DNA of 64,000 bases from Erpobdella octoculata (taxonomy: Eukaryota > Annelida > Clitellata > Hirudinida > Erpobdellidae): assembly GCA_963978895.1 (NCBI GenBank), contig OZ022238.1, forward strand, positions 49,515,282 to 49,579,281, written 5' to 3'. A program made the position numbers and the translations under genes. Positions 1-37,200 of the stretch are shown here, one piece after another. The stretch's first letter is position 1; every line of letters starts with the position of its first letter. Below the pieces are notes generated by a model. The model ran no database searches and was not told the origin of the DNA. It saw only the letters and a program-made list of their open reading frames with translations.

Positions 1-692
1 AGGTACCTATATAACTCCTTAGCTGCTAGGAAATCTTCATTGTCACCGTTGTTGCATGACAACCACATTTCAGATCAGTGGCGCTGGAAGTACACAGACT
101 CATCATACACACATCATATATATCCACATTTTCACATCCACGTGAACATCATCTACATCCACGTGCGTGGAGTGCGCCGGTGGTGGCCGACTGTTAAATG
201 CACAGCTCAATCGGGAGCGCGGGAACATTAGCTCGCTCCGCGTGGAAGCCGGCTTAGGTGTTCTGAGGATCGGCGCGTCGGTGGAAGCAGCGAGCGAGAA
301 GCTGGATAACTATGATCATTCATTGATTACATCCGATCTACCTGATCTGATCATATGGATATTCACCGATAAAAGAAAAGTAATAAGTTATTTTAAAGTC
401 GTTCCGCTAAAATTAGAGAATTTTGTTTGTTTGTAACGGCACATCATTACATACATGATTACTCAAAGGTTTGTTAGATATTTTTGTTTTATTAACAATA
501 TTGTTATTATTACTCTTTATATATATTGTTATTTTTAACCAATATTATTTATATACTTGAAATAGGTTGCACTTAATATTCTAACCAAGAGAATGTTATA
601 CACTATCGAATTGATCTGACTTTTTTTATTGGCTCCCGAGAAAAAAATACCATATTTCTCTTCTTCTTTTGAGCAAACGTGTTCTTTACAGA

Positions 693-785
693 TATCATCA
701 TCATCACCATCATCATCATCACCACCATCATCATCACCACCATCACCACCATCATAACCACCATCATCATCATAGCAACCACGCA
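693..785. repeat. (ATC/ACC)n trinucleotide tract
   Basis: Imperfect CAT/CAC triplets. Confidence 0.9.
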
Positions 786-1130
786 CCTACTAACGTTTCC
801 GGTAGCCTCCTCCTGCCCTAACATCCCCCCAGGCCTTAAGCGATCACAATGCCTTTGACGGCCTACGTTCGCAGAACTGAAGCGGCTTAGTCAGAGTTCT
901 ACTCTTACTAGCCTTCGATTGGATGAGTATAGTTTTAATTTTCAATAAAAAAAAAACGATTCGAAGTTGTTCTTGTGTTTTTTTCTCAGCTGATCAATAA
1001 GAATTGCGCAATTGTTATTGAAATGACTTTTGATAATACCAGGCTGAATTTAAATTCAGTGCAAGATGCAGTAGCAGTAGCAGAAGAATGTTGACCTATC
1101 TGCGTGAGCCAGTGCCTTGGTTTTCTATTA

Positions 1131-1133
<3 letters not shown>

Positions 1134-1198
<65 letters not shown>

Positions 1199-1199
1199 A
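1134..1199. repeat. (TA)n-(TG)n microsatellite
   Basis: A TA run passing into TG. Confidence 0.9.
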
Positions 1200-1835
1200 T
1201 GCGCGTATGTGAAATTGGAATATTTTGAGTTTTTGAAGTTTTGAATTTCACTGACAGTTTTGATTTGAGAGAGAGAGAGAGAGGTCAGAGATCATATTAT
1301 ATCCTCGCGTTGTTTCAATTTAGTTGGAAATTAACTCTTTATCATTGAGATTAGTTGAGATTCAGTTGGATTCTTTGAAAGTTAGTTTTTTGTTTGTTTC
1401 TGTAATAAGCGATGATGCGAGATTACAATTTCAAACTTTTTAAACTTTTTAAACTTTAGGATTGAACAAAAACACGATTCTAGTTACGAGAAGAAATATT
1501 ATTGAGGGGGGCTCCACGTTGCGAAACATTTCTCGAAACTGAGTACTACATTTAACATTACTTAGCATTAGCAACATGTAATGTAACGTAAGGAGACACT
1601 TGGACACAGGGTAAATAATACATTAACAGAGCCTCACATTTACACGACATAAATTACGAAACAGAACATTACATGACACGGTATTACACACAATTACATA
1701 GCTTCATACAATGTATCGGACTGTAAACCAGCACATGAGTAAATTTCAGATATAAATTTTTGCCGGCTTTTAACGTATCGCAGTTGCATGACAGAACACG
1801 ATTAGATGAATTACGCTGAAGCATGCGTTTGCGTT

Positions 1836-1852
1836 TGTATGTACGTACGTAC

Positions 1853-1884
<32 letters not shown>

Positions 1885-2011
1885 ATGTATGTATGTATGT
1901 ATGTATGTATGTATGTATGTATGTATGTATGTATGTATGTATGTATGTATGTATGTATGTATGTATGTAGGTACGTACGTACGTACGTACGTACGTACGT
2001 ACGTATGTATG
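1836..2011. repeat. (GTAT)n flanked by (GTAC)n
   Basis: About 25 GTAT units, bordered by GTAC units on both sides; GTAC is self-complementary. Confidence 0.95.
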
Positions 2012-2049
2012 TTGCTCCTTGACTTTTGAGTGGACCAAAAGATAGACGT

Positions 2050-2197
2050 GGGCCCCAAAAATGCACTCAGAAGTGTATAGTGGAAGCTTTTGAAGTTTGG
2101 TTGAGCTATTTTTATGAATATGTGGTCCCCAAAAATGTCCTCAGATGTGTAAGGTGGAAGCTTTTGAAGTTTGATTGGGCTATTTTTATGGAAAGGT
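2050..2197. repeat. Two-copy tandem repeat, about 74 bp
   Basis: The block CCCCAAAAATG...GTGGAAGCTTTTGAAGTTTG...GCTATTTTTATG occurs at about 2051-2123 and 2124-2197 with scattered differences. No coding potential. Confidence 0.75.
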
Positions 2198-3916
2198 GAG
2201 CCCCTACTATGACGGTGAAGTGGCCCCTCTGAAGTGGTAAGTCATTAAGTGGTTTATAAAAAAAAAAGTTTGGGAAAGGTATTTCCTGCTACTCCCCGGT
2301 CTATACCTTTATTTGGAAAGAAAAATGAAAAAGGGTTTAGAATTTTTTTTGGAAAAATTGGTGGACCCTGACAACATGTGGTCCCCAAGTGTTTGCTGAA
2401 ATGACGTCGCTGTTATTAAATAATAATAATAGAGATATAGCAATAATAATTATTATTGCTACAGTTGTAATTGTTGTTATACAGTATCCATCACATGACT
2501 ATTTAAAAGATCAAAAAACTCTAAGTGTAAAAATAGCACAAAAAAGTTTTTATCCGAGTCGTGGAATGAGCTCACAGAATCTGCTTACCTTACACTTACA
2601 GAAATGTGTAAACTCTTGTAAGCTGTAATTTTTCCAATTTCTCAGACGTTTACGCGCGTTACACTGCAAAATGAGATTTATTTAGTTAAGTTATAAGTTA
2701 TGTGTTTAGGATATGAGTTGGTATTGCACGTAAATAATTATGTGTTTACATATTTTTATTTATAAAGATGATATTTATTTATATATTGTTTGTTTTTATT
2801 AGATTTATTGATAATTATTTTTTGGCGAATCAGTTCGTAGAAAAATTTATTTTTTGAAATAAAAATTTTCACTTTCTTTCCAAAACATTTAGTTCAGACT
2901 GCCAAGATTTTCAATAAGATATGTTTATATAACAATAACAATAATGATAATAATAATATAATATAATTACCAAAAATACTAATAATAGGCCATACCAGAT
3001 GACGGACGCAAAAACTAAACAAAGATCACTATCATCATCATCATCATCAAGTCGGTCTCTTCGTGGGAATGAACCAAAAACATTTTTCTCCGTTTCCTCA
3101 ATAGGAAGAAAACGCGAGTGTACAATACACACACGTATGTAATAATAATAATAAATATGAAATACCTGATACTGAAACTGTAAAACAGCCCTTGCTGTCT
3201 ATCTCTTCATTTCTCCCTTGTTTTCTCTCCCTCTTCGCCTCCAGCTGTGTCGTGGTTACCACACACACCGAACTACCCTAATTTCTGAAAATAAAGTACG
3301 ACTGCCTCCCCTCCCCCGGTCGTCGAATTCGGTGCGACCGCCAAGCAATAGTCATATTACCTCTCGGTAAAAGGTCCTACTAATGTTTTTTTGGGGGGGA
3401 GGGGCGATCACACAATGGCCCCAACACTGCCACCTCCACATATTTACTGGGTTGTGATGGTTAAGTAAACGTCGAAGCGGTAAGTATAATGCTATTATTA
3501 TAATAGATCTGAACCTATAAATACGAGACTGTATTTAAACTGTCGATTGACTTGATATGTCTTAAAAGTAAAACACCTGTGTGTAAAAGACTTTATGAAC
3601 TGCAATAATTTAAAGTATTTATATGTCGACCGCAAATAAGATATCCAGATCTCATTATATCCGCTCAACACATAATAAATGGTCGGTAAAGGCAAAATCA
3701 TAAAATAGTTCTCTCTGGTTTAATTATTTAAGAGATAAATCTCTCAACGTTCTGACGATTTCCCGCCAAGTTTCGAACGTCTTGCAATGCGAAATTAGAA
3801 GATTTGAAATCTCCCGGCGAGTTCGTCTATCGTCTGCAATATTGTTTTTTTTTTGGCTTTTCGAGTTAGACTATTTCTTTTTATTTCTATTTGACTTATT
3901 ACTGCTGTTCTGTTTC

Positions 3917-4040
3917 TACTACCACTATCGCTACCACTACCACTACCGTTACCACTACCACTACCACTACCACTACCACTACCACTACCACTACCACTAC
4001 CACTACCACTACCACTACCACTACTACTACTACTTCTACT
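3917..4040. repeat. (ACCACT)n hexanucleotide tract
   Basis: CTACCA units ending in CTA triplets, about 165 bp before the sacsin start codon. Confidence 0.95.
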
Positions 4041-4204
4041 GTATTTTTCTTCTATGATTTATTTACAGTTCTCGTTTTGCAGTTCGCGAGGTTTATTGTA
4101 ATCTACGCCCAGCTTCCGTCCGCTCACATATTTATTCTCTCTAGTTAGTCAATACTTCATAACTTTCTTCCAAAGGTGATAGAATATACAGAAAGAGAGG
4201 AGCC

Positions 4205-27952
<23,748 letters not shown>

Positions 27953-29059
27953 ACTCACATCTCACATCTCACATGACATCATACCTTTAGGAAATCATAT
28001 TGTAATAGCTTAACTTATTTTTAGGCTTATATTTTATATTTCAGTGGAGCAGCATTTAAATGTGGATCTGATTTCTTTTTACTAATTTTCATTTTTACAC
28101 GCGGTAATAATCTTCAGATCTGTGATAAGCAACACTTCTTTTTTCCCACGTCGAATGGACTGCCTTATAGATTCGTCTTCTGACTCCACGGACAAAAAGG
28201 TAACATCGGTTACTTTCTTCGCATACCTAATCCAGGGACTTGTAGCTAGATCTTGGGCCATACCTACTAAGGCCATGTTATTAAGCCTAGGCTGTTATAA
28301 TGATACAAGACCCAGGATCTATCTAGAAGTCCATTCCTAATCTTTATTACCCAGCGTACTTATTATTATACAATCGTCTCTTGGACTCAACTCGAACAAT
28401 CTTGATAGCGAAAACGCTTATTTTGTTTTTTTTACTGTTTGTACGTGTGTTCAATTTATCGCGTAGTCGACAGGTGGCGCGCCGCTCTGGCGTGTCAACC
28501 GCTGCAATCAGGACGATGCTAATCAGGGCCTTTGCCGTTAACAGTGCCTCCACACTTCAGCCATGGATTCTTAGATAATAAAATCTAGTATAAAGGAGTC
28601 CATGCTTCAGCCATCATCAACTATCATCTTCATCAGCATCATCATCATCATCATTGACTTACCGTCGCAATTTTTCTAAGCGTAATGCCTGCGTTAAAAA
28701 AACTTGTAGTTAGTTGCGTTTTTTACGGTTTTTTTATTCTTATAGCCTTCGCCGAATAAAAATGAGGCGCATTTGATGAATTTTTGTTTCAAGATGGAAA
28801 ATGTCTGACTTATAAAGCAATCAATAATGAAATATAATGTAGTTCGTTGTCTCGCGCCCATTCGTCCCGGTGGAATTTCGGCGAGTGATGCATCCTTCCA
28901 AACGGGTCAGCAAATAAGACAAAAGGCCAGGCACAAATCTTCCTAGGCGACGCCCGTTTCCCAACATGCGGCTGGAAGAGAGGTTGCTGATACAACGGAG
29001 TCCAAAATAACAGGTACATGATACATACGAGGGCGCTTGAAATTAAAAACCATTAACTT

Positions 29060-29160
29060 TACCGTTCGGGCTGATTTTTTGCGGCCCGTCCCGTTTCATA
29101 AGCCAAAAATCCAAGCCCAGCCTGGTCTGTTTAATTTGGGCCCGGTCCTTTTTTACATCC
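29060..29160. repeat. GGGCC-rich dispersed repeat fragment
   Basis: The block holding GGCCCGTCCCGTTTCATAAG (about 29082-29101) recurs at 29674-29712. The block CTGTTTAATTTGGGCCC recurs at 34398-34414. The three positions point to a dispersed family, perhaps hAT-derived, but no ends could be defined. Confidence 0.45.
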
Positions 29161-29162
29161 CT

Positions 29163-29655
29163 ATATCTATAAATGCAAAAATGAATGTTTGTGAGTTTCT
29201 CTGTTTGTCCTTTATAGAAATCTGAACCGCTGGAGCGATCTTTATGAAATATGGCAAGGAGGTAGTCCTCATACAGGGAAAGAAAGTTAAGAAGGTTTGG
29301 ACTTCCTACTCTGTTCCCCCGGCTCAGGGGGCCAAAAAACCTTCCGGACTCAAAGTTCCTATACATGATCATTGCATAAGTTTTCGAAGCACTGTTTACA
29401 ATTGCGTAACAGGCATTACTTGCTTGACTGTCTTGCATAATGTGACGGATTTCATGTTATTACAAATTATTAAAAGATAGATGGAAAAAAAATTTACGAT
29501 TTCGTAACACGTATTACTTGCCAAATGGGAACGGGAGAGCGAGTGGGAGCGGGAAAAGGAGATCGAGTAGGACCGGGAACGGGAGAGCAAGCGGGAGCGA
29601 GAAAGAGAAAAGAAGTGAGATAACGAGGAGATCAAGCGGGAACTGGGAACAAGAG
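29163..29655 (+). mobile_element. Helitron-like dispersed repeat, copy B
   Basis: This copy shares with copy A, in opposite orientation, the blocks GTTTGTCCTTTATAGAAATC, CTGAACCGCTGGA, AAGGAGGTAGT and AAGAAAGTTAAGAAGGTTTG. It then has the same type of purine tract (about 29520-29650). The terminal hairpin and CTAG are not seen. It is flanked by related GGGCC-rich fragments (29060-29160 and 29674-29712), so it may have landed in another repeat. Confidence 0.55.
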
Positions 29656-30771
29656 AACATTTAAACTAACTAGGTTACTGTTCGGGCCCGTCCCGTTTCA
29701 TAAGTCAAAATTCTTATAGCGCAGTACCATGAAATAGTCATCACAAGAGCGCTGTACAAAACGTTACCAACTTTGATTAAAAATTTCAGACGAATATTTT
29801 GACGGTTTTTATTTACACAACAAAAACGTGGAACACACGAGATAGAGAGAACGATCAAGAGGATGAATGAAAAAATTACTATTATTATTAAAAATCCATT
29901 TTTGTTAGCCAAACTTGAAAGAAACAAAATTCATCTCTTAACGACTTCAACGAAACATGCAGGTCGCCATCATCATCATCATCATCGTCGTCATCATCAT
30001 CATCGTCGAAAGATGATCGACCACTGCTCAACCCGGAGAGGTCCAAACACCCCTGGAGAATCTGAATGCTCATAACCATAAAATCACATTTATCCATGAT
30101 TCATATCCGGTCTACCAATCAAAATCACGAAACATTAAGAGAAGACCAATTCTTCATCACGACTGACATTTTTTATGTTTTTATCCTAAAAGAGAAACGA
30201 AAAACAGCGCAATCTGGTAGAACAATCGATTTTTAAATATAAGTTAGCATAGAAGATTGAAAGATCAGATCACATGCTGTCATCATTATCATAATCGTAA
30301 TCGTCGATTCGTGTTATTCCACTACAGCAGAGAGAGAGAGAGAGACCGAGATAGAGAGAGACCGAGAGAAAGAGAGACCGAGAGAGGGAAAGAGACAGTC
30401 GCGTAATGATATACAACAAAAGCTACCAGAATCAAGCCGACTAAAAAGGGCATTCTGCAAGAAATTATGAATTCATAATTAGAACTCGAAGATGATGGTT
30501 TCTGGAGGAGTAATTATAATGATGATGATGGCGGTGGTCATGATGATGATTTGGCGGTGGTGATGATGATGATGATGATGTGGCGGTGGTGGTGATGATC
30601 TACGAAAAGTGCACGAGAGAGAGAACGAAAAAAGATCAACTGACGAAAGAAATGAGGATCGAGAAAATTACAAAATTCAGTCGAGTCATCGAAAAGCACC
30701 AAAGAAGAACCCGCTGCAAGCCAAAACTCTATTATAACGAGACACACGGAGGTTCAGGGATGCAGATGACC

Positions 30772-30802
30772 ATATATATATATATCTATATATATATATA
30801 TA

Positions 30803-30891
<89 letters not shown>
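30772..30891. repeat. (TA)n microsatellite with TC interruptions
   Basis: About 60 units with two TATC interruptions near the left end. Confidence 0.95.
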
Positions 30892-30896
<5 letters not shown>

Positions 30897-30960
30897 CTTA
30901 CACGTGATGATGATTTCTTGAAGTTTACTCCCTAAATATTGAAACAACACACACGTATAG

Positions 30961-31072
30961 ATGCATGTATGTGTGCGTGTATGTATGCCTGTATGTGTGC
31001 GTGCATGTATGTATGTATGTATGTATGTATGCCTGTATGTGTGCGTGTATGTAAGTATGTATGTGTGTATGT
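30961..31072. repeat. (ATGT)n-type tract
   Basis: Mixed GTAT, GTGC and CTGT tetramers. Confidence 0.85.
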
Positions 31073-31138
31073 AAACTCATACAATAGAGAATACGGTCAA
31101 GCTAGATAGATACAAGCATGATAATTATGTGACAGAAA

Positions 31139-31176
<38 letters not shown>

Positions 31177-33647
31177 AACATACAACACGAGCTGTGTGGT
31201 TAGAGAGAGAGAGAGAGAGAGAGAGAAAGAATACTGTACTCTTTTGTATCGCAGGATTCCTCCAAGATGGAGAAGAATCGGTCGGAAGATTTCTTCGGAT
31301 TCGGTCAAACAAGCATCGTTTAATTACGACATAATAATCGTTATTATTATTATTATTATTCAAATAAATTCAAGGATGATAATCGAAACATTATTTGCAA
31401 GAATTATTTTCAAAAAAAAAACAACAACAACAATCAACAAGATTGATCCGCTCGGTGTTAAAATCGTTTCCAAACCTCTCTCTCGCACAGTAGTGGTGGT
31501 GGTGCACAACTCCAGCTATAAGCACAACTTCACCTTTTAAAATTCAAACGAAACGACATAGCGAAAACACTCGAACGAACGGTGCGTCGCGATGCGTGAA
31601 AAACAGGATTTACAGAACCTCGTTTGGATTTTGGCGCCTCAAAAAGAAAAGTCATCTTAAACCCGATCGGCGTAGAATTGACAAACCACATAGAGTCACG
31701 AAATGATCGAAATGCGAAACAATTTTTAAACTCCGTTTACTTTTCGTAAGACTTTCAACCGCTGAAGAATGCAACCCGACAGAAAAAAGAAGAAGAAGAA
31801 AACACGCCGCCTCGCAACAAGCAATGCATGGTAATCATCAAATGGTAAATTCAAGATCGAATTGTTACACTAGAGAACTGTGGAAATACAACGAAAACGA
31901 TACTTAAATGTATTATACAAATATATTATACTTAAATATATTATACAAAGAGTGAGAGAGAAAGAAAGAGAGAGAAAGTATGAAATTTAGAGTGAGATAA
32001 AAAAACTGCTTGACTTACCTAATAAAGTACACAACAACATAAGGATTGTGTTTTGAGATTGAATGAAAGAAGGAAACACAAAACGAATGAAATGTATGAT
32101 CAAAAAGTCTCTCCAACATTATTTATATATTTATCACAACAGTCATATCATCCTAACATCATTGCAACTCCCATGGAAAAAGACAAAGGTAGAACAACAA
32201 AGGAGAGAGACAGAGACACACACAGAGAAAAAGAGAGAGATAGAAACACATAGACACACAGAGACAAAGAGAGAAATAGAAGCACACATAAAGATATAAA
32301 GAGAGATAGAGAAACACACGCAGAGACAGAGTGGCTCTTCTTATTATGACAATGATCACAAACAGTCACGCATCTTATGCAACAACGGAGTGACTATCTG
32401 ATACAACAACGGAACAAAACTAGCGAAACTTGTTTTTATATAACGAACAAAAAAGAGAGACGGGCAGAGAGAAAGAGAGAGCAACAAGAAAAAAAAGAGA
32501 GAGAACGAAAGCGGCAAAGAGACTACCAACAACTTACAAACTACAAGCACGTAAGCAAATTATTTGCGAAACACCAATCAGCATGAACAACACCAAGTTA
32601 AGCGCATTTATTAATAAAAAAAAAACTAAACACGAATCTTAAATACGAACAAACGAGCAAGTACAATATATATATATTATAATATTACTATTATTAGCAT
32701 CTTTAAATAATAAGAAAAGTGAACATTCAAAGCCGAACGCAACACGGACAAAGAGAGCGTGTCAACAACAACAGCAACAATGGTGGTGGATGCAAATTTA
32801 CAAAACTTCTAATCGCCGACACCGACCAATCAATCACAGAAGCACAACATTCAGTCTTTTATCCGGAAACCCTCTTCCATTAAACCACAGACGATTGATT
32901 TGCTGTGACAGTTTTTTTTCTAGTTATTATGAATAAATACTTTTCAGAGAACCCGATAAAGAACGTAGACGTGTGTTTCAGGCAACCCCTTCTCGTGAAC
33001 GACATTCTCTCATTCTGACCTCGTGGGTTCAACTCAAAAAAATTTTTCACGCAAATTCACATGATCTACATAAGAAAGAAAGAATAGTCAGAAGCATGTG
33101 TGAGATATCGGTTACAATGACAAGTAGCAGAATTTTGATTTGACGACAGTAGCATAACAAGTTACGGTGCAAGCAAGCAGCTGCGACTGAAAACTTCTTC
33201 CCGTCAGGCTCGGATGCGCACGCAAAGCGAAGATGCACTCACTGACTGCGCTAGAGCTGCTAATCAATACTTTACGTTAAAAAAAACAGGTAAAAATTAA
33301 ACGACAATAATCGTCATCAGGAGACTATACGGCATTGTACACACGTTGAAGCTACAAGTTTACAGCACGACGATGATGCAATGAATTGGAGAGAATATAT
33401 ATATAATAACAAGCTTTATCGTAAAGTGTGTAGTGTAATAACGATTTGGGACAACAACGACAAAGAAGACGAAAAACCAGCTAGAGGGATAGAAAGATTT
33501 TACACGAGCGTCATCATCATCATCATCCTCGTCGCCGTCATCATCATCACCACCGCCGCCGAGTGGGTTTTCGGGGGAAAAACCTGCAGGACTGGGTTTT
33601 TCGACGGACCTACATACGCCCGTAGTACGGCCGAGGGGGGGGGGCGA

Positions 33648-34176
33648 CTAACGACACTGCCAGACTTTGACGAACGTGTCAATGCTTCCCGTTATGACGT
33701 AGGGAGCTGTTCGATGAAAATCTGGAAAAAAAAATAAAATCATAACAATAATTATAATTTATTTAAAAGTAAGTAATATAAGTTATTTTCTAAACAATTG
33801 GAATACTTTTAATCATTCCAAGTTCAACAACCTGCCGATGCTCAAGACAAAACCCCACTCAAACAATGAGAAATTCAAGAAAATTAAAAAAAACAGATTA
33901 CTAGGGATGTAGAATTTTTTTTCTTCTAATTTTCGCGGTTCAACCCCGCCCGCCCGCCCCTCGCAAACCTTACCTAACGTGCAGACGAAATGCTGGTGCG
34001 CCTCGAGCGTCTTGCAGTTGCGCTTGTTCACGACGTCCCACACTCTCAGGGTCTTGTCGTCCCCGACGCTCAGTATGTACTTTCCGCTCGGGTGGAACAT
34101 CAGCGATCGAACCCAGTTGTCGTGACCAACCTGGTGAGAGAAAATGAATTATTTTGTAGAGAGAGTAAGAGAGATG

Positions 34177-34212
<36 letters not shown>

Positions 34213-37200
34213 TAAGATAGTTTCTGTGAGCATTGAAACAATAAGCAATCAGAAAAATCTCTCTTTTTTAATTTTTTTTATAAACAAATTATTAGATGAC
34301 TAATAATTCGATTAGTTAGAAACTAGAAGGAAGATAATGCTAATGTTGCTTGTAGTAATAAAATTAAGAATGAAGCAACTCGCATAATCTATCTATCTGT
34401 TTAATTTGGGCCCAGCCCGTTTTTACAGGAATAAAGTCAGTAAGCAAGAATTTGTAATCCCCATTTGCAGCAAGCACTATATACTAATCGAAAACACAGC
34501 GTGGCTCGTAGAGACACGGCCACAGCCTGTCTTGTGCTAGGTGGCAAATGAAAAAAATAACAATAATAAACACAAGAATCAAAAAGCAAAAGTTGAAACA
34601 AACCAAAGTGAAAAGACACATCTCAGAGTTGATGTCCCAACATCTGATAGTCTTGTCCCTCGAGCCGGATATCAGAAACGGTCCCGGCTTTTGAACTTTT
34701 TTCACCTGGGATCAGAAAATAAATCGGAAAATCTGATAAAATGAGATTGATTTCTTGAATTTTTAACATATTTGAGCTTTAAAAACCTTAAAATTTAGCA
34801 CAATAAATCTTTAATGCGAATTTAATATAGCAAGCACAGAAAAAAACAACCAATCAGTGATAAGAACAAGATAAGTTAATGTTATTTATTCAGAGATAAG
34901 ACGCCACAATCGTGTCGTAACGCGAAAATACTTATTTTTATTACTGACTCGATCAAACTTCGATACTCGATAACGACATGACAATAACTTCCACAATTAA
35001 TTTGCGAAAGTAGGGCCAGGTAAGTAGAGAGAGAGAGAAAGTGAGAGAGAAAGCAAGAGAGAGAGAGAGAAGGTAAGAGATAAAAACAACAAGAGGGTAA
35101 AAGAGAGCTAATAAGAAATGCAATTCCTCCCCACTTTTCCATTCCAAATCACCACCTGCCTAAAACCAAAGATTTCTTTAGAAACCATCTACAGACCTAA
35201 TCATAAAAATTTTCATCCACATCGCAATCAACATCTACAAAACGAGGACTACTCTTTCATTTTAAAATCAAAGGGTTTTCTAGAAATAGAAAATTAAATA
35301 AATTTCGACTCACATCAATGTTGGCCGCCTCGCAGATGACGGGTACGGACGAATCCGTGGCCCAAGCGATGCACTCTACCACGTGGTCGTGGGCTCTCAG
35401 TTCCGACTTGCAGTCCCACGAAGAAACCGACCACACCCTGACGGTCTGGTCGTTGGAGCAGCTGGCCAGGAGGGTCCCGTCCGAGCTGATTCGGACCATT
35501 CTCACCCAGTCGCGATGACCGGTCAAGGTTTTAACACAGTATCTAAAATTGGTAACCGAAATAAATCTAGCAGAAGGATGCATAATGTTTAATAATATAT
35601 TTATTTCAGATGATATCATGCACACAAGCATACTATTAACTTGATTAAATTCCTAGTAAGCCAGTTCATTCAAAAGTCTTAACAGGTACATAATAGTAAT
35701 GGCCACCAGTATCAACACATAACTCCCTGACAACAACAACTACAACAACTGTGCACCAATCAACAATAGGATTACAAGTAGTTGATGTATCGCATCGGGT
35801 AATAAGAAAAGGATACATATTTATATAATCGCCTGCGACTAAACTCTTAGTCTGCCACTGATTTAGTTTTTAATGTATTTTTGTATGTTGTATATCCACG
35901 AGTTTAATAAAAAGATGAAGCACAACACAAAATCATAACCTCAAAGTAAAACAAGCATAAAATATATAAACTCAAGAGTCTGGGTGCTCAGAATATGAAA
36001 AAAAAAACATCTTTCATGATACGATAATAACTTAATAAAATCGTAAAATGCAAAACATATCTACCACTTTTCAGGTACAAATAATAAATTAAATTAATTT
36101 TAATAATAATTATTATTAGTATAACTTATGCAGCCCGTACTCCGTGAGATGCGAGAAACTAAAAAAAAAAAAAAAAAGATCACCCCACAAAAAAAAAACA
36201 GAAACAAAAACCCACCCGGTTGCAACCTCCCACATCTTGATGGTTCTGTCCCTGGACGATGTCACGATGAAATCTCCATTGGGCATGAACGTCACGCTCG
36301 AAACATTGTGATCGTGACCTGCACGTGCAAAAGACAAATCATTTCAAAAAGTGCAGCTGAATAATAAATAATAATAACCGATACCAATAATCAAGGTGTA
36401 TTTAACATAATTTATAATATCAAAACGGCATAATAAGAATAGAGTTGTTATTATTTAGTATTTATTTACATAGTTTACTAAAAAAATCAGTACTAATAAG
36501 TCAATTTATAATTTATTAGTCTCAGTATTAATTTTAGAGCTCTACCGATTCCACATTTAGCCGATTGTGGAGCCGATACCGATTGTCTATTATTTTTTAT
36601 TTTGGTAAATGGTGTTTTGTTAAAATTAGACTACGCCTTAAACTTGAACTATACTCTACAGAACTTGCAGGCAATAAAAAAATCTAAATATGTAAAAATG
36701 TCTAGTTGAAGTCCTTGAGCCGCTGGCACTTTCCACTCTCAATAGTTAAAAGAAAACTGAGGCAGATTGTACTTTAGAAGTAGGAGCATTTCTCCTGTTT
36801 TGGCTTTCAAAGAGCCACGGCGATCTGAGAAGATCTGTCCTGCTCCACTGAAGAGCTGTTCGCTGGGGACACTTGACGCTGGTGCGGAAAGATACTTTCT
36901 CGCAAGCGTGGCCAGGTTTGGGAGATGGAATTTGTTGGTATTCCACCAAACGTATGGGCTTTCTGTTCGAGGCAATGGTGCTGATGACAAGTATAAAGTA
37001 ATCATTGCATCCACTGCATCATTGACATTGCCCATGATCGACGAGTTATTTTGCGCTGCTGGCTTGCTCACAACATCCGAGAACAGATCCCAAAGTCGCG
37101 ACGTTGATGGTCCGTGATCCATCTCTACTCTGATGCTCGTGTGGTGATTGTACCATTTACGAACAATCGGCAGCCAATTGCCGATTGTCGATTGTGCCGA

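Larger units (their letters stand above)
1..4204. other. Gene-free left flank
   Basis: Besides the listed repeats I see no gene. Positions 160-300 are GC-richer and open in more than one frame on both strands, but no splice or homology signal lets me call an exon. 2400-3900 is plain AT-rich DNA; 3180-3440 is CT-rich. Confidence 0.5.
27953..33647. other. Gene-poor region between SACS and LIS1 3' ends
   Basis: The two genes converge here. Apart from the Helitron-like copy B, GGGCC fragments and microsatellites, I see no coding gene. 3' UTRs of both genes must lie within it; AATAAA occurs near 28578 on the sacsin strand, but assignment is uncertain. 30180-33600 is adenine-rich and low in complexity. 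Confidence 0.5.

Noticed and set aside
167..436. 89-codon open frame at the left edge
   Set aside because: GC-richer and open, but no homology, splice context or start support; opposite strand is open as well.
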